Below, in pieces: positions 26,776 through 35,282 of a stretch of 38,521 nucleotides of DNA (positions are counted from its first letter, which is position 1; each line of letters opens with the position of its first letter). The position numbers were made by a program, and so were the translations under genes. The stretch lies in the NCBI GenBank assembly GCA_015661405.1, contig JACWMK010000018.1, positions 1 through 38,521 on the forward strand. Direction: 5' to 3'. The notes under the pieces were generated by a model. That model worked only from the letters and a program-made list of their open reading frames with translations. It made no database searches and was not told where the DNA came from. This DNA is from Methanobacterium sp. Its GTDB lineage: Archaea; Methanobacteriota; Methanobacteria; Methanobacteriales; Methanobacteriaceae.

Positions 26776-28056
26776 ATGACTGATATAAATCTAATCAATA
26801 ATTTATGGGTGATTTTAGCAGCGTTATTTGTCTTCACTATGACAGTAGCAGTAGGATTACTGGAAGTAGGCGAATTAAGCATGCGCTACTCAAACAGTCT
26901 CTTAAAAACACTTCTAATTACTGGAACTGCATTGTTTATAATGGCTTTTATAGGATTCAACACAGCATTTGCACCCACTATAATGGGAATAATAGGAAAT
27001 CCCCTCTACAATGGATTATTCCTAAGCGGATTCTCCACTAATGCACCAGGAATACTAACCGGTGTATGGTGGTCCATGACTACACAATATTTTGGAACAG
27101 GATTAACTACCGGAACATATTTCCTTTTCGAAACCGCTTTTGCATCCGTAACCTTAGCTTTAGTAGGAGTTGTCGCACTTAAAAAAATGAAAATAGAAGC
27201 CTTTATAGCATTCGCCGTGATATACTTCATCTTAATATGGAATCTACCCGTCGCTTGGATTTGGAATCCCACAGGATGGTTATATTTAATGGGTGTAAGA
27301 GACTTCGCTGGAGGATTAATTGTTCACGGAGCAGCGGGAATAGCAGGTTTAGCCATAGTATTGAAAATATGGCAGGAAGAAAAACTAAAAGGACTGAAAA
27401 AAAGTCCTCAAATCAATCCAGTAATCAGTCCCGGTTGGCTTACCTTCGCTATTCTCCTATTATGGGTGGGATGGTTCGGATTCAATCCAGGCAGTGTATT
27501 GGCATTCAACAGTGAAGCCATGGTTGTCGTTATAACCACCTTCTTAGCCGCTGCTTCCGCATTCCTATCCACCATGCTGACTCAATATTATGTTACTAAA
27601 ACCAATCCCGGATTAATATACGCAGCAAACGGTATATTAATTGGATTAATTATTATAACACCCATCGCTGGATTTGTCAGTCCTGCGAGTAGTGTTATTC
27701 TCGGATTACTGGGAGGACCATTATTTGTTGCTGGTGAGAAATTCTTTAATAACCAAAAATGGTTCTCAGACCCGGTAGGCTTGTTTCCCGGACATTTACT
27801 CGGCGGAATATTTGGAGTAGCAATGATAGCATTCTTCACTCAAAAAGCATTCGCAGCAGCTTCAGGTAACGCTAATTTACCTAATGGTTTATTATTCGGA
27901 GGTGGAGTAGCTGCGATACAGCAATTAGGTTTGGAAATGTTAGCTGTGGTAATTGTTGCAGTGGTAGTGTTTATAATTTCATATATTTCATTATGGTTAA
28001 TTGGATTAGCATTCCATGGTATTACAACCGATTATAATAATGAAGAAAACGTTTAG
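26776..28056 (+). CDS. amt: Ammonium transporter (Amt family), divergent
   Basis: A 426-residue Amt/MEP channel-type ammonium transporter with about 11 membrane helices. The pore residues are kept: Asp176 in RDFAGG and the twin His184 (LIVHGAAGIAGLA) and His340 (LFPGHLLGG); the Asp-His spacing of eight equals E. coli AmtB. WVGWFGFNPGS is the other hallmark. Several usual blocks are changed (VHGAAG for VHxNAG, PGHLLGG for VHGVGG). The C-terminal cytoplasmic tail is only some 13 residues (ITTDYNNEENV), much shorter than the regulatory tail that meets GlnK, and no glnK gene is next to it. GGGG precedes the ATG. The preceding 233-base gap has T-runs that end the hydrolase transcript. Confidence 0.93.
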   Translation: MTDINLINNLWVILAALFVFTMTVAVGLLEVGELSMRYSNSLLKTLLITGTALFIMAFIGFNTAFAPTIMGIIGNPLYNGLFLSGFSTNAPGILTGVWWSMTTQYFGTGLTTGTYFLFETAFASVTLALVGVVALKKMKIEAFIAFAVIYFILIWNLPVAWIWNPTGWLYLMGVRDFAGGLIVHGAAGIAGLAIVLKIWQEEKLKGLKKSPQINPVISPGWLTFAILLLWVGWFGFNPGSVLAFNSEAMVVVITTFLAAASAFLSTMLTQYYVTKTNPGLIYAANGILIGLIIITPIAGFVSPASSVILGLLGGPLFVAGEKFFNNQKWFSDPVGLFPGHLLGGIFGVAMIAFFTQKAFAAASGNANLPNGLLFGGGVAAIQQLGLEMLAVVIVAVVVFIISYISLWLIGLAFHGITTDYNNEENV

Positions 28057-28103
28057 AAATAAAATATAATGGATAATATCCTGTAATAGTCGATAGGTTT
28101 AAC

Positions 28104-28985
28104 ATGAGAAACACTTTACAATCTTTAAAGCATCAGCAAGTGGATGTAGATGGAATTTCATTATATGTTGTTGAAGCAGGTTTAGAAGGAGAATCTAAAT
28201 TATTATTTTAGCATGGATGGCCGGAAAATTGGATGGCTTTCAAATCTATAATGAAGATTCTTAGCACGAAATTTCATGTTTAGCTATTGATTTACCTGGT
28301 ATTAGTGAATCAAAAACTCCTATACAAATGATAAAATTACAATTGCAAAGTATGTAAATGGTTTAATAAAAGTTTTAGACTTACAGGATATAATATTAGT
28401 TGTTCATGATGTTGGATGGTAAATAGTCTATACATATCTTCACATTTATCCTGGAGAGCTTTCAAAAGCAGTGATTATGAATGTAAGTATTCCTGGAATT
28501 GATCCATGGGATGAAGTTAAACATAATCCATATATTATGGCATTTTGCATTTCATGCAATCCCGATATTATCTGAAACCTTAATATTAGGAAAAAAAGGG
28601 TCCATACTTTCGATTATTTCTATAATACTATATCAGTTAAACCAAAATCAATTGATAAAAAAATTAGAAGTGCATATGTTGAATCATATTCCACTTATGA
28701 ATCTCTTAAAACAGGTTTTGATTGGTATCGAGCTTTTCCTAAGGATGTCAAGATAATCTTCATTCAAGAACAATATAATCCAAACTCATGTATTTACTTA
28801 ACGAAGGGGAATCAGACTTTCTTGAACTTTATTTAAATGGTTTATGTGAAGGAGGACTTATGAATATTCAAGGGAAAAATAATTTAAACAGTGGATATTT
28901 TTCTCTAGAGGAACAACCAGAAGTAGTAGTTAATTTAATTAAATTTATAGAAAATTCTCCTAAAATAAAACATATTTTTTTTTAA
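28104..28985 (+). pseudogene. Epoxide hydrolase/haloalkane dehalogenase-like gene, decayed
   Basis: Reading all frames gives one alpha/beta hydrolase of about 290 residues. It starts LKHQQVDVDGISLYVVEAG with an in-frame TAG (28209-28211) just before HGWPENWMAF. One base is missing before AIDLPGISESKTP. Frame 3 then gives KITIAKYVNGLIKVLDLQD and LVVHDVGW, where the stop replaces the nucleophile region; VIMNVSIPGIDPWDEV and FDWYRAFPKDVKDN follow, and the last intact piece (28788-28985) carries GYFSLEEQPEVVVNLIKFI with the expected C-terminal helix. At least three frame changes and two or more stops. It ends four bases inside the convergent membrane-protein gene. Confidence 0.85.
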
Positions 28986-30058
28986 TTCTTCTTATTTAGG
29001 AATACGTGTCCTAATATAAGTGCTCCTAGGAATAAAAAGGTTACTAATGCTGTTCCATTAATATCACGGTTAATGATGAAGAATCCTAACCATGCTTGAC
29101 TTATAAAAGCAGTTATAGATCCAATTAACAAGGCTTCCCTGCCTAGATAATTTTTTTTACCATTTTCTCGGTTCATTCTATACTTTTTAAGTATTTTCAA
29201 ACCGATAATTAAAACTCCTATTACATATATTAAGAATAGTATCATGATGAGATAACCGAAATCATAACTATAACCAAATATTCCCGGCACGAAATAATCT
29301 ATAACATCTTTTTTATTAACTAATATACCGTAGAATTCAGGGAAAGGTAATCCTAAAAGGCTAATTAAATTTATGGGTAAGGCTATGTATCCATCCGCGA
29401 ATCCACTGGAGTTAGCTAAATAAGCGGATGCGGGATTATGGCCTATAAGATACGTATTTTGTATTACTAAGATAATGCTGTTTACCGAGTTTTGATCAAT
29501 TCTAGTTAACCTTAAAAGAGGACTGATCACTGGTAAATTTAATATCATAGATAATAATTGGAAAAATCCAAAGATACTTAATGAGATAATTATAACTTTA
29601 GTTACATTTTTAAAAGTTAATACTGATTTCCTACGGAATGATTTAGATAAGATGAAGAATCCAACTAAAAGTCCAAAAATCCACATAATTAGGAAATCTC
29701 TGTGAACTGTTCCCCCAACCAGAGCGATTATGATTATGAGGAATATTATAAATATTTTTAAACTTCTTGTGTTAAATTTCAGGTCATCCATCATATATAT
29801 TGCAGCCAGACTAGTTACAATTGATAATAATGCAATACTACCATAAGGGTGTGTGAATTCATAATTGGAATAATTTAAAATCAATGATATAGCGTCAAAC
29901 CCGAATAATAGTGTTAAACTAATACTAAGTATTAATGAAATTAATAATACGAAATTAAAAGTTAAAGGTATTAATCTTAAAAAATATATTACTCCAATTG
30001 TTAATAATAATCCAAATATTATAATTAATTGAAAATTATTTTGAGCTATTAAAAACAT
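28982..30058 (-). CDS. Polytopic membrane protein of unknown function
   Basis: A 358-residue protein with about ten membrane helices and short polar loops, no signal peptide. The longer loop after helix 6 (about 190-255) includes TRIDQNSVNSIILVIQNTYLIGHNPASAYLANSSG and a PxPEFYGI turn, a plan that recalls O-antigen/exopolysaccharide polymerases, but I see no firm motif. Later blocks are IFGYSYDFGY and NRDINGTALVTFLFLGALI. In a pseudomurein-walled cell a role in surface polymer assembly is possible; that is inference only. AGGATAA lies upstream of the ATG. Its stop overlaps the end of the convergent hydrolase remnant. Confidence 0.75.
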   Translation of the reverse strand: MFLIAQNNFQLIIIFGLLLTIGVIYFLRLIPLTFNFVLLISLILSISLTLLFGFDAISLILNYSNYEFTHPYGSIALLSIVTSLAAIYMMDDLKFNTRSLKIFIIFLIIIIALVGGTVHRDFLIMWIFGLLVGFFILSKSFRRKSVLTFKNVTKVIIISLSIFGFFQLLSMILNLPVISPLLRLTRIDQNSVNSIILVIQNTYLIGHNPASAYLANSSGFADGYIALPINLISLLGLPFPEFYGILVNKKDVIDYFVPGIFGYSYDFGYLIMILFLIYVIGVLIIGLKILKKYRMNRENGKKNYLGREALLIGSITAFISQAWLGFFIINRDINGTALVTFLFLGALILGHVFLNKKN

Positions 30059-30312
30059 GATAATACATTTATCCTATTAAAAATTTATTTATTCATAAAA
30101 ATTTATTCTAAAATTTCACTGATGATCTAGATTAATCATATTAACTATTCTTTATCATTCTCTTCATTTAATACTAGGTGAATATGGAAAACAACGAAAA
30201 TTAAATATACAATTTAATATATAATAAATATATTAGAAAAAAGTGAAATATTCTAATACATTTTATTTTTTGAGTGAAAATTAAAATTTTTCAGCGAAGG
30301 GGGAATAAATGA

Positions 30313-30495
30313 GTGGATATGACTTATAATAGGACTATTTCAGGATTTATTGTGGTTATTATTGGTATATTATTTATTTTAGATGCTATTTTAAGGCACA
30401 GTATAGGATTCGTAGTTGGAATATTATTCTTAATTTTAGGAGTATATATGATTATAGCTACTGATGGAGCAGTTAAAGAAAAAATTGAGAAATGA
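30313..30495 (+). CDS. Small two-helix membrane protein
   Basis: A 60-residue protein with two membrane helices (about 10-26 and 30-49) joined by DAILRHS, and a short charged end KEKIEK. No family recognised. GGGGG at 30299-30303 stands nine bases before a GTG at 30313; ATG at 30319 is a second choice that shortens the product by two residues. The ribosome binding site makes it likely to be a true gene. It stands alone between two convergent or divergent membrane genes. Confidence 0.6.
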   Translation: MDMTYNRTISGFIVVIIGILFILDAILRHSIGFVVGILFLILGVYMIIATDGAVKEKIEK

Positions 30496-30516
30496 AAAAA
30501 TAAGTTTTAACATTAC

Positions 30517-30807
30517 TTAATAGATGTATATCTTTTTAACTATTTTTTTAAAATGCACGTTTAACTCAAATAAAATATTTGACAAATACAATATTTTAAA
30601 TTTCCCAGTAAAATTCTTTTCTAAATGTAAATAAAGACCAAAATGCAAATGTAATAGTAATAGGTTAGTATTCTCATCAGCATACTGATCTGCGAAAGCA
30701 TCTACTGCATACTGATGAATAAAAAATACAGGATCCGGATGCGAGAGATTATAATAAGAAAATTCATAAAGAATTTCCAATGCAGATTTAAGTTGATTCA
30801 TCCTCAT
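30517..30807 (-). pseudogene. DUF5946-like protein gene with lost C-terminus
   Basis: A 96-codon frame. Its first 65 residues match the DUF5946 type: HPDPVFFIHQYAVDAFADQYADENT, then HLHFGLYLHLEKNFTGK. After FTGK the family normally continues with a conserved QxxH-like helix, but here the sequence goes into KILYLSNILFELNVHFKKIVKKIY, which is AT-driven low-complexity coding, and none of the other frames restores the usual end. The gene therefore seems cut at its 3' end and may be inactive. It lies 33 bases before the start of nothing and after the DUF4013 fusion gene on the same strand, which ends at 30840. Confidence 0.6.
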
Positions 30808-30839
30808 CCAAACTCCATTAAATAAAAAAAGAATATAAT

Positions 30840-32273
30840 TTAATTTGTTATATTAAAACTATTAAGAAACATATTAAAAACTGGTTTTACATTATTATAA
30901 TTTGATTGAGGTGCTTGAAGAGTTATTAAATAAGTTGTATCATTTTTAACGAAGTATATCTGATTAAATGTCACATCATTTAATTGACCGTTATTAACTA
31001 AATAAATATCCTCATATGCTGTTATACCATCAATAATAAGAGTATCATTAGATATCTTAACACCACCATCCATCTGATTATTCGCATTTAGATTAAGTGC
31101 AGCTTGTTCAGATAATCCATAATTAGGCTGTAATTGAACTTGAAATTCAGTGGGGTTCATGGGGCCCGCACTTTGATAAACATTAATTATAGGACCAGTA
31201 GTACTATTATTCGAGTTTATTACTCGTAAATTCCATGTTTGAGGATAATTAAAACTAATATTATAACCATTATATTGTTGCATCGGAGTACTATTATTAT
31301 ACACCACATATCCATTCGATAAATTATTACTGGTGAAGAGATATCCAAATAATCCAAGTATAACTAATATAACTGCTAAACCTACTACACCGATTACAAT
31401 CATTGCTTCTTTCTTACTTTTTTTCGGTGGTTTACTGTTCTTTAATTTACTCCCACATTCCTGACAAAATTGTGCATTCTCAGGATTTTCTGTTCCACAA
31501 TTAATACAATTCAAACTATTTTTAGCCTTAAGTTTCATTTTAATATCAGCATTAGAGACACCAGAAACAGTTTTATCCTTAAAAACAGGTTTAACAATAT
31601 CAACAGGATAAATTAATCCTCTCAAACGACTTCCAAATGTTAATATATAAGAGTTAATTAAAGCGAAAATCACTAAACTTTCTAAAAGTCTAATAAATGA
31701 GTTTAATGGTGTTAATGTGCTATGATTATATAATAAAGAGGTTATTATAACCACTAATTGGGTGACTAGGGTGAATATTACTAGGATAACTAGATACTTT
31801 TTCCAGCCAATAGCATTAATTAATTTAAATATGTTTTTAAATTCAAATACTGCCTTAAAACGATTTTGATAGGCTAAGTTAGCCAAACCTATAAAGAATA
31901 CAATTCCGACTAAAAACGTTATTATAGTCAATATAATTAAGTATCCAGGATTATTTAAAATATTAAAAGTTATAAAATTAGTTTTATATTGGAATAATAA
32001 CACTCCATAAACAATGTAAGTGGGAATTCCAAATATAATGCTAGCAAAGAAATATTTAAAACCATCTTCAATTAATACATTAGAGTCATTAAAATCAGGC
32101 AATACATCAGACCCATTAATAGTAGTTTTAATGACTTTAATTATATAACCATAAGCAAAAATAACTGGAATTAATAAAAAAGTTCCTAAAAGAAGAATAA
32201 ATAATATAAACAACCTTTTAATATTTGAAAAAGGATAAATAAGGGCATCTCTTAAAACTACACTAATTTTCAT
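30840..32273 (-). CDS. DUF4013 protein fused to zinc ribbon and extracellular domain
   Basis: A 477-residue three-part protein. Residues 1-225 are a DUF4013 membrane domain (LRDALIYPFSNIKR at the start, LPDFNDSNVLIEDGFKYF at 58-75, IGWKKYLV at 155-162). A cytoplasmic zinc ribbon follows, with Cys256, Cys259, Cys270 and Cys273 (CINCG...CQECG). Then comes a basic stretch (KPPKKSKKEA), one membrane helix (290-313) and an outer domain (about 320-477) with YNISFNYPQTWNLRV, similar to PsbP-like lipoprotein domains of Methanobacteria and rich in N-glycosylation sites. The layout suggests sensing across the membrane. AAGGATG precedes the ATG. Function unknown. Confidence 0.85.
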   Translation of the reverse strand: MKISVVLRDALIYPFSNIKRLFILFILLLGTFLLIPVIFAYGYIIKVIKTTINGSDVLPDFNDSNVLIEDGFKYFFASIIFGIPTYIVYGVLLFQYKTNFITFNILNNPGYLIILTIITFLVGIVFFIGLANLAYQNRFKAVFEFKNIFKLINAIGWKKYLVILVIFTLVTQLVVIITSLLYNHSTLTPLNSFIRLLESLVIFALINSYILTFGSRLRGLIYPVDIVKPVFKDKTVSGVSNADIKMKLKAKNSLNCINCGTENPENAQFCQECGSKLKNSKPPKKSKKEAMIVIGVVGLAVILVILGLFGYLFTSNNLSNGYVVYNNSTPMQQYNGYNISFNYPQTWNLRVINSNNSTTGPIINVYQSAGPMNPTEFQVQLQPNYGLSEQAALNLNANNQMDGGVKISNDTLIIDGITAYEDIYLVNNGQLNDVTFNQIYFVKNDTTYLITLQAPQSNYNNVKPVFNMFLNSFNITN

Positions 32274-32519
32274 ATATTTACATCCTTAGAATCAATTATT
32301 ACAATTTATTTAATATGTTATTACTCACCATTATGAAATTACCTAAAAAAAACTAGGAATGCATGGTTTATATAATTGCTGTGATAGATTAATAAGAAAT
32401 AAATCCGTGAATAATTATTATATTATCATTTTTCTTAGAAGAGAAAAAAAATACAGTTTATTAATTTTTTAAGGATTAATTACTAAAAAAAAAGAAATTT
32501 AAAAAAAAATTAATTTAAC

Positions 32520-33329
32520 TTATTCTTTAGGTTCCTCTGGTTCAACAGGTTCCTCTGTCTCGGCAGGTTCCACAGATTCCCCTGATTCAACAGGTTCCTC
32601 TGGTACCACAGTTTCAACAGGTTCCACTGGTTCAGTTGATGCTGCAGGTGTTTCCTCGCTTGATGCAAATATTAATGCGAGTGATCTGGCAGCGAACATA
32701 CCAAAGAATGGTGCTATAATCAATGGAGCTATAATTATACCGATTAGTATCACAATTAGTAATCCTGATATTAAAGCAGCTATCAATCCTAATACTACCA
32801 TAACAATATACCAGATAATATATTTACCCCATCCAACTCTAGCTATTCTATCTAATACTTCATTAAATTTAAAAGCAGCAGCTAAATCCCCCTCATATAA
32901 TGCCATGTTCGCAATAGCCATATACTCTATTAATCCAATAATTATACCAATAATTGCGTATATAACATAAGCGGTAGCATAAGCAAATACATTAAAGCCA
33001 GTAAATGTGCCTGCGTTAACTGCTGAATTATAATGAATTCCAAATATTGCTGAAATTATAGCAGAAATTATTATCAAAGGAATAGCATAAGCTACACCCA
33101 CCACAAACACTTTTAAACCATCAACAAACATTTCTCCTAAATCATCAAAATCAGGAAGTTCATCAATACCTGCAAAAGTAGCCTTTATGATTCTAAATAA
33201 ATATCCAAAAGCTAGAAATATAGGTATGATTAAAAAAGAAGCAACAAAAATAACTCCTAAAATAAACACCTTAGTCCAATTACTAGTAGGATACCTCAAT
33301 GCATCATTAATTATTTCTCCAATCTCCAT
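32520..33329 (-). CDS. DUF4013 family membrane protein with Pro/Glu-rich tail
   Basis: A 269-residue DUF4013 protein, the closest relative in this window of the gene at 22463-23191: MEIGEIINDALRYPTSNW, LPDFDDLGEMFVDGLKVF, FKFNEVLDRIARVGWGKYIIW. Six helices are expected. After residue 230 comes a repetitive acidic tail built of EEPVE/SVEPAE units (about 40 residues), absent from the others and probably disordered in the cytoplasm. Start at ATG 33329: GGGGGGAT lies seven bases before it, while the in-frame TTG two codons earlier would touch the ribosome binding site. A TATA-containing palindrome at 33353-33368 lies just upstream. Confidence 0.9.
   Translation of the reverse strand: MEIGEIINDALRYPTSNWTKVFILGVIFVASFLIIPIFLAFGYLFRIIKATFAGIDELPDFDDLGEMFVDGLKVFVVGVAYAIPLIIISAIISAIFGIHYNSAVNAGTFTGFNVFAYATAYVIYAIIGIIIGLIEYMAIANMALYEGDLAAAFKFNEVLDRIARVGWGKYIIWYIVMVVLGLIAALISGLLIVILIGIIIAPLIIAPFFGMFAARSLALIFASSEETPAASTEPVEPVETVVPEEPVESGESVEPAETEEPVEPEEPKE
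32523..32645 (-). repeat. Low-complexity repeats coding the Pro/Glu tail
   Basis: Imperfect repeats of about 15-18 bases with the shared core GGTTCCTCTG or GGTTCCACTG on the plus strand, in frame, encoding the tail of the DUF4013 protein. The copies differ, so the tract may change length by slippage between strains. Confidence 0.6.
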
Positions 33330-33352
33330 GCTCAAAATCCCCCCAAAACTTT

Positions 33353-33368
33353 TATAATTTAAATTATA
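33353..33368 (-). promoter_or_regulatory. Palindromic TATA element before the DUF4013 gene
   Basis: TATAATTT (33353-33360) and AAATTATA (33361-33368) form a perfect 16-base palindrome that contains a TATA-like core, 24-39 bases before the ATG at 33329. Its position fits a promoter; its symmetry may be chance in such AT-rich DNA. Confidence 0.4.
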
Positions 33369-33762
33369 ATTTAATTAACAAAAAAATTCTAAATTCACAG
33401 TTAAAATAATTATTAAAAAAACCTTAATATTCCTTAACATCTTTTTTTTATATTTTTTTTTTAAACCTCCCACAAATTATTATATAAAAATTCACACTAA
33501 TAGGGAAGAGCTATTTGTCATGCCCATGTACTATTTATGAACTTTATATCACATAAAATATTCGCACTAAAAAAAATAAACTTATAAAATTTAAATTAAA
33601 CCCAAACTAAGAAAAAAAATTCTTGTAAAGAATCTAATTAAATCCCATCACTGCAAAAAAAAATTAAATTAAATAAAAAATCAATTTTTATAAGATTGAT
33701 TATAAAATAAATATTTAAGAAAAAAATATAAAAGAACATTTATTCATTGAGGGAATTCGAAA
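33369..33762. other. 394-base AT-rich gap
   Basis: Between the DUF4013 gene and the HicB-like gene. No coding frame, in particular no hicA-like toxin frame on either strand. A TCACATAA octamer occurs at 33549-33556, the same octamer as in the UbiA promoter region. Only A/T runs otherwise. Confidence 0.45.
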
Positions 33763-33981
33763 TTGAAAAGTATTAACATAATAATAGAAAAACACCCAGA
33801 GGGATATGTAGCATATCTATTAGGACTTAGCGGAGTCTTATTAAGTAAAGGAAATACATATCAAGAAGCTTTAGAAAACATCAAATTCACTATCAAATTT
33901 CATCTAGAAAACTTCCGTAAAGAAACATTCCAAGATGAATGTATAATAACAACCTTTATAGGTGAAATAACAGTTAACTAA
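33763..33981 (+). CDS. HicB-like antitoxin domain protein (orphan)
   Basis: A 72-residue protein with the HicB partial RNase H fold: INIIIEKHPEGYVAYLLGLSGVLLSKGNTYQEALENIKFTIKFHLENF. It has no DNA-binding C-terminal domain (which many HicB antitoxins carry) and no hicA toxin gene on either side. The starting codon is TTG at 33763 with GAGGG about 10 bases upstream. Stand-alone HicB-like proteins are common in methanogens and may act as ligand-binding modules. An antitoxin role is therefore unproven. Confidence 0.8.
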   Translation: MKSINIIIEKHPEGYVAYLLGLSGVLLSKGNTYQEALENIKFTIKFHLENFRKETFQDECIITTFIGEITVN

Positions 33982-34110
33982 TCTACAGAAGATGAATTAA
34001 ATGCTTCATTAGATGTAGTTTATTAAATAACATACTTAATAAGGCATGGATAAAAAAAAAATAATAAAATAATATTTAAAAATAGATTGATTATTTAATG
34101 GAGATGTATA

Positions 34111-35274
34111 TTGTTGCTTAAAAGAATTTTTGGGAAAACCGATGAAAAAGTTTCAATTTTAGGATTCGGAGCCATGCGACTTCCGATGATGGAGAATGAT
34201 CCAACTAAAATTGATGAAAAAACCACTATTAACCTAATTCAACATGCAATTGACCAAGGGGTGAACTTCATAGATACTGCTTATCCATATGGTGGCTTCG
34301 ATATGAGTCAAGCCGGTGAAAGTGAACCCTTAGTAGGTAAAGCCTTAAAAAATGGATACAGAGAAAAAGTGAATATTTCAACCAAACTCCCCACCTGGTT
34401 AATAGAAACCCGTGAAGATATGGATAAATACTTAAATCTACAATTACAGCGTCTTGAAACAGATTACATAGATTTCTATTTAATTCATGGTATAACTACT
34501 TCCTACTGGAATAAGTTAAAAGAATTAGGTTTTGAAGAGTTTTTAGATAAAGCTATAAGTGAAGGGAAAATAAAATATGCTGGATTTTCATTCCATGATC
34601 GAATTGAACTCTTCCAAGAAGTAGTAGATCATTATGATTGGTCCTTCTGTTTAATTCAATATAATTATTTAGATGAAAACTATCAAGCAGGAAGAAAGGG
34701 TTTAGAATATGCATTTAATAAAGGTTTAGGTGTTGCAGTAATGGAACCATTGAGAGGAGGTCAAATTACAGTTAATATTCCCCAAGAAGTCCGGGATACA
34801 TTTAATCAAGCAGAGTTTAAGAGAAGTCCAGCTGAATGGGCTTTAAGATGGGTATGGAATCATCCGGAAGTGTCGGTGGTTTTAAGTGGAATGAATAATA
34901 TGGATGATCTTAATGAAAATATTAGTATTGCAAATGAAGCTCAGTCAAATTCATTAAATGAAAATGAATTAAAGATTATAAGTCAAGCTAAAATAATTTT
35001 TGAAGAAAAATTAGCAGTTGGTTGTACTGGTTGTGGGTATTGTTTACCTTGTCCAGCTGGTGTAAATATTCCAGAAAATTTCAGAAAATACAATGATTAC
35101 TACTTATTTGGTAGTCCAGAAACGAAAGAAAGATTCCAATTTGTATATAATATTAGTATGTTAAACGGTGGACAAGCTTCAGCATGTACAGAATGCGGTC
35201 AATGTGAAGAACATTGTACACAAGGTATTCCCATTATTAAGGAATTAAAGAATGTTAAAAAATTATATGAATGA
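34111..35274 (+). CDS. Aldo/keto reductase with C-terminal iron-sulfur motifs
   Basis: A 387-residue fusion. Residues 1-290 are an aldo/keto reductase barrel: LGFGAMRLPMM, Asp55-Thr-Ala-Tyr58-Pro-Tyr60, Lys92 in STKLPTW and His126 in LIHGI give the Asp-Tyr-Lys-His tetrad. The C-terminal part has two cysteine sets: Cys305, 308, 311, 314 (CTGCGYCLPCP) and Cys359, 362, 365, 369 (CTECGQCEEHC), which would bind two 4Fe-4S clusters. This archaeal/clostridial type likely uses ferredoxin-type electrons beside NAD(P)H; the substrate is unknown. The TTG start (34111) is preceded by GGAGATG; a second TTG follows at once. Convergent with the MFS gene, sharing a T-run at about 35293-35303. Confidence 0.92.
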   Translation: MLLKRIFGKTDEKVSILGFGAMRLPMMENDPTKIDEKTTINLIQHAIDQGVNFIDTAYPYGGFDMSQAGESEPLVGKALKNGYREKVNISTKLPTWLIETREDMDKYLNLQLQRLETDYIDFYLIHGITTSYWNKLKELGFEEFLDKAISEGKIKYAGFSFHDRIELFQEVVDHYDWSFCLIQYNYLDENYQAGRKGLEYAFNKGLGVAVMEPLRGGQITVNIPQEVRDTFNQAEFKRSPAEWALRWVWNHPEVSVVLSGMNNMDDLNENISIANEAQSNSLNENELKIISQAKIIFEEKLAVGCTGCGYCLPCPAGVNIPENFRKYNDYYLFGSPETKERFQFVYNISMLNGGQASACTECGQCEEHCTQGIPIIKELKNVKKLYE

Positions 35275-35282
35275 CATAAATT

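Noticed and set aside
27006..27839. Open frames on both strands inside the ammonium transporter gene
   Set aside because: Shadow frames of a clear 426-residue family member.
28209..28211. In-frame TAG in a methanogen gene as possible pyrrolysine
   Set aside because: The same gene has further frame changes and stops, the site is a hydrophobic strand position, and Methanobacteriales are not known to use pyrrolysine.
33353..33762. Possible hicA toxin frame upstream of the HicB-like gene
   Set aside because: Stops are dense in all frames on both strands.
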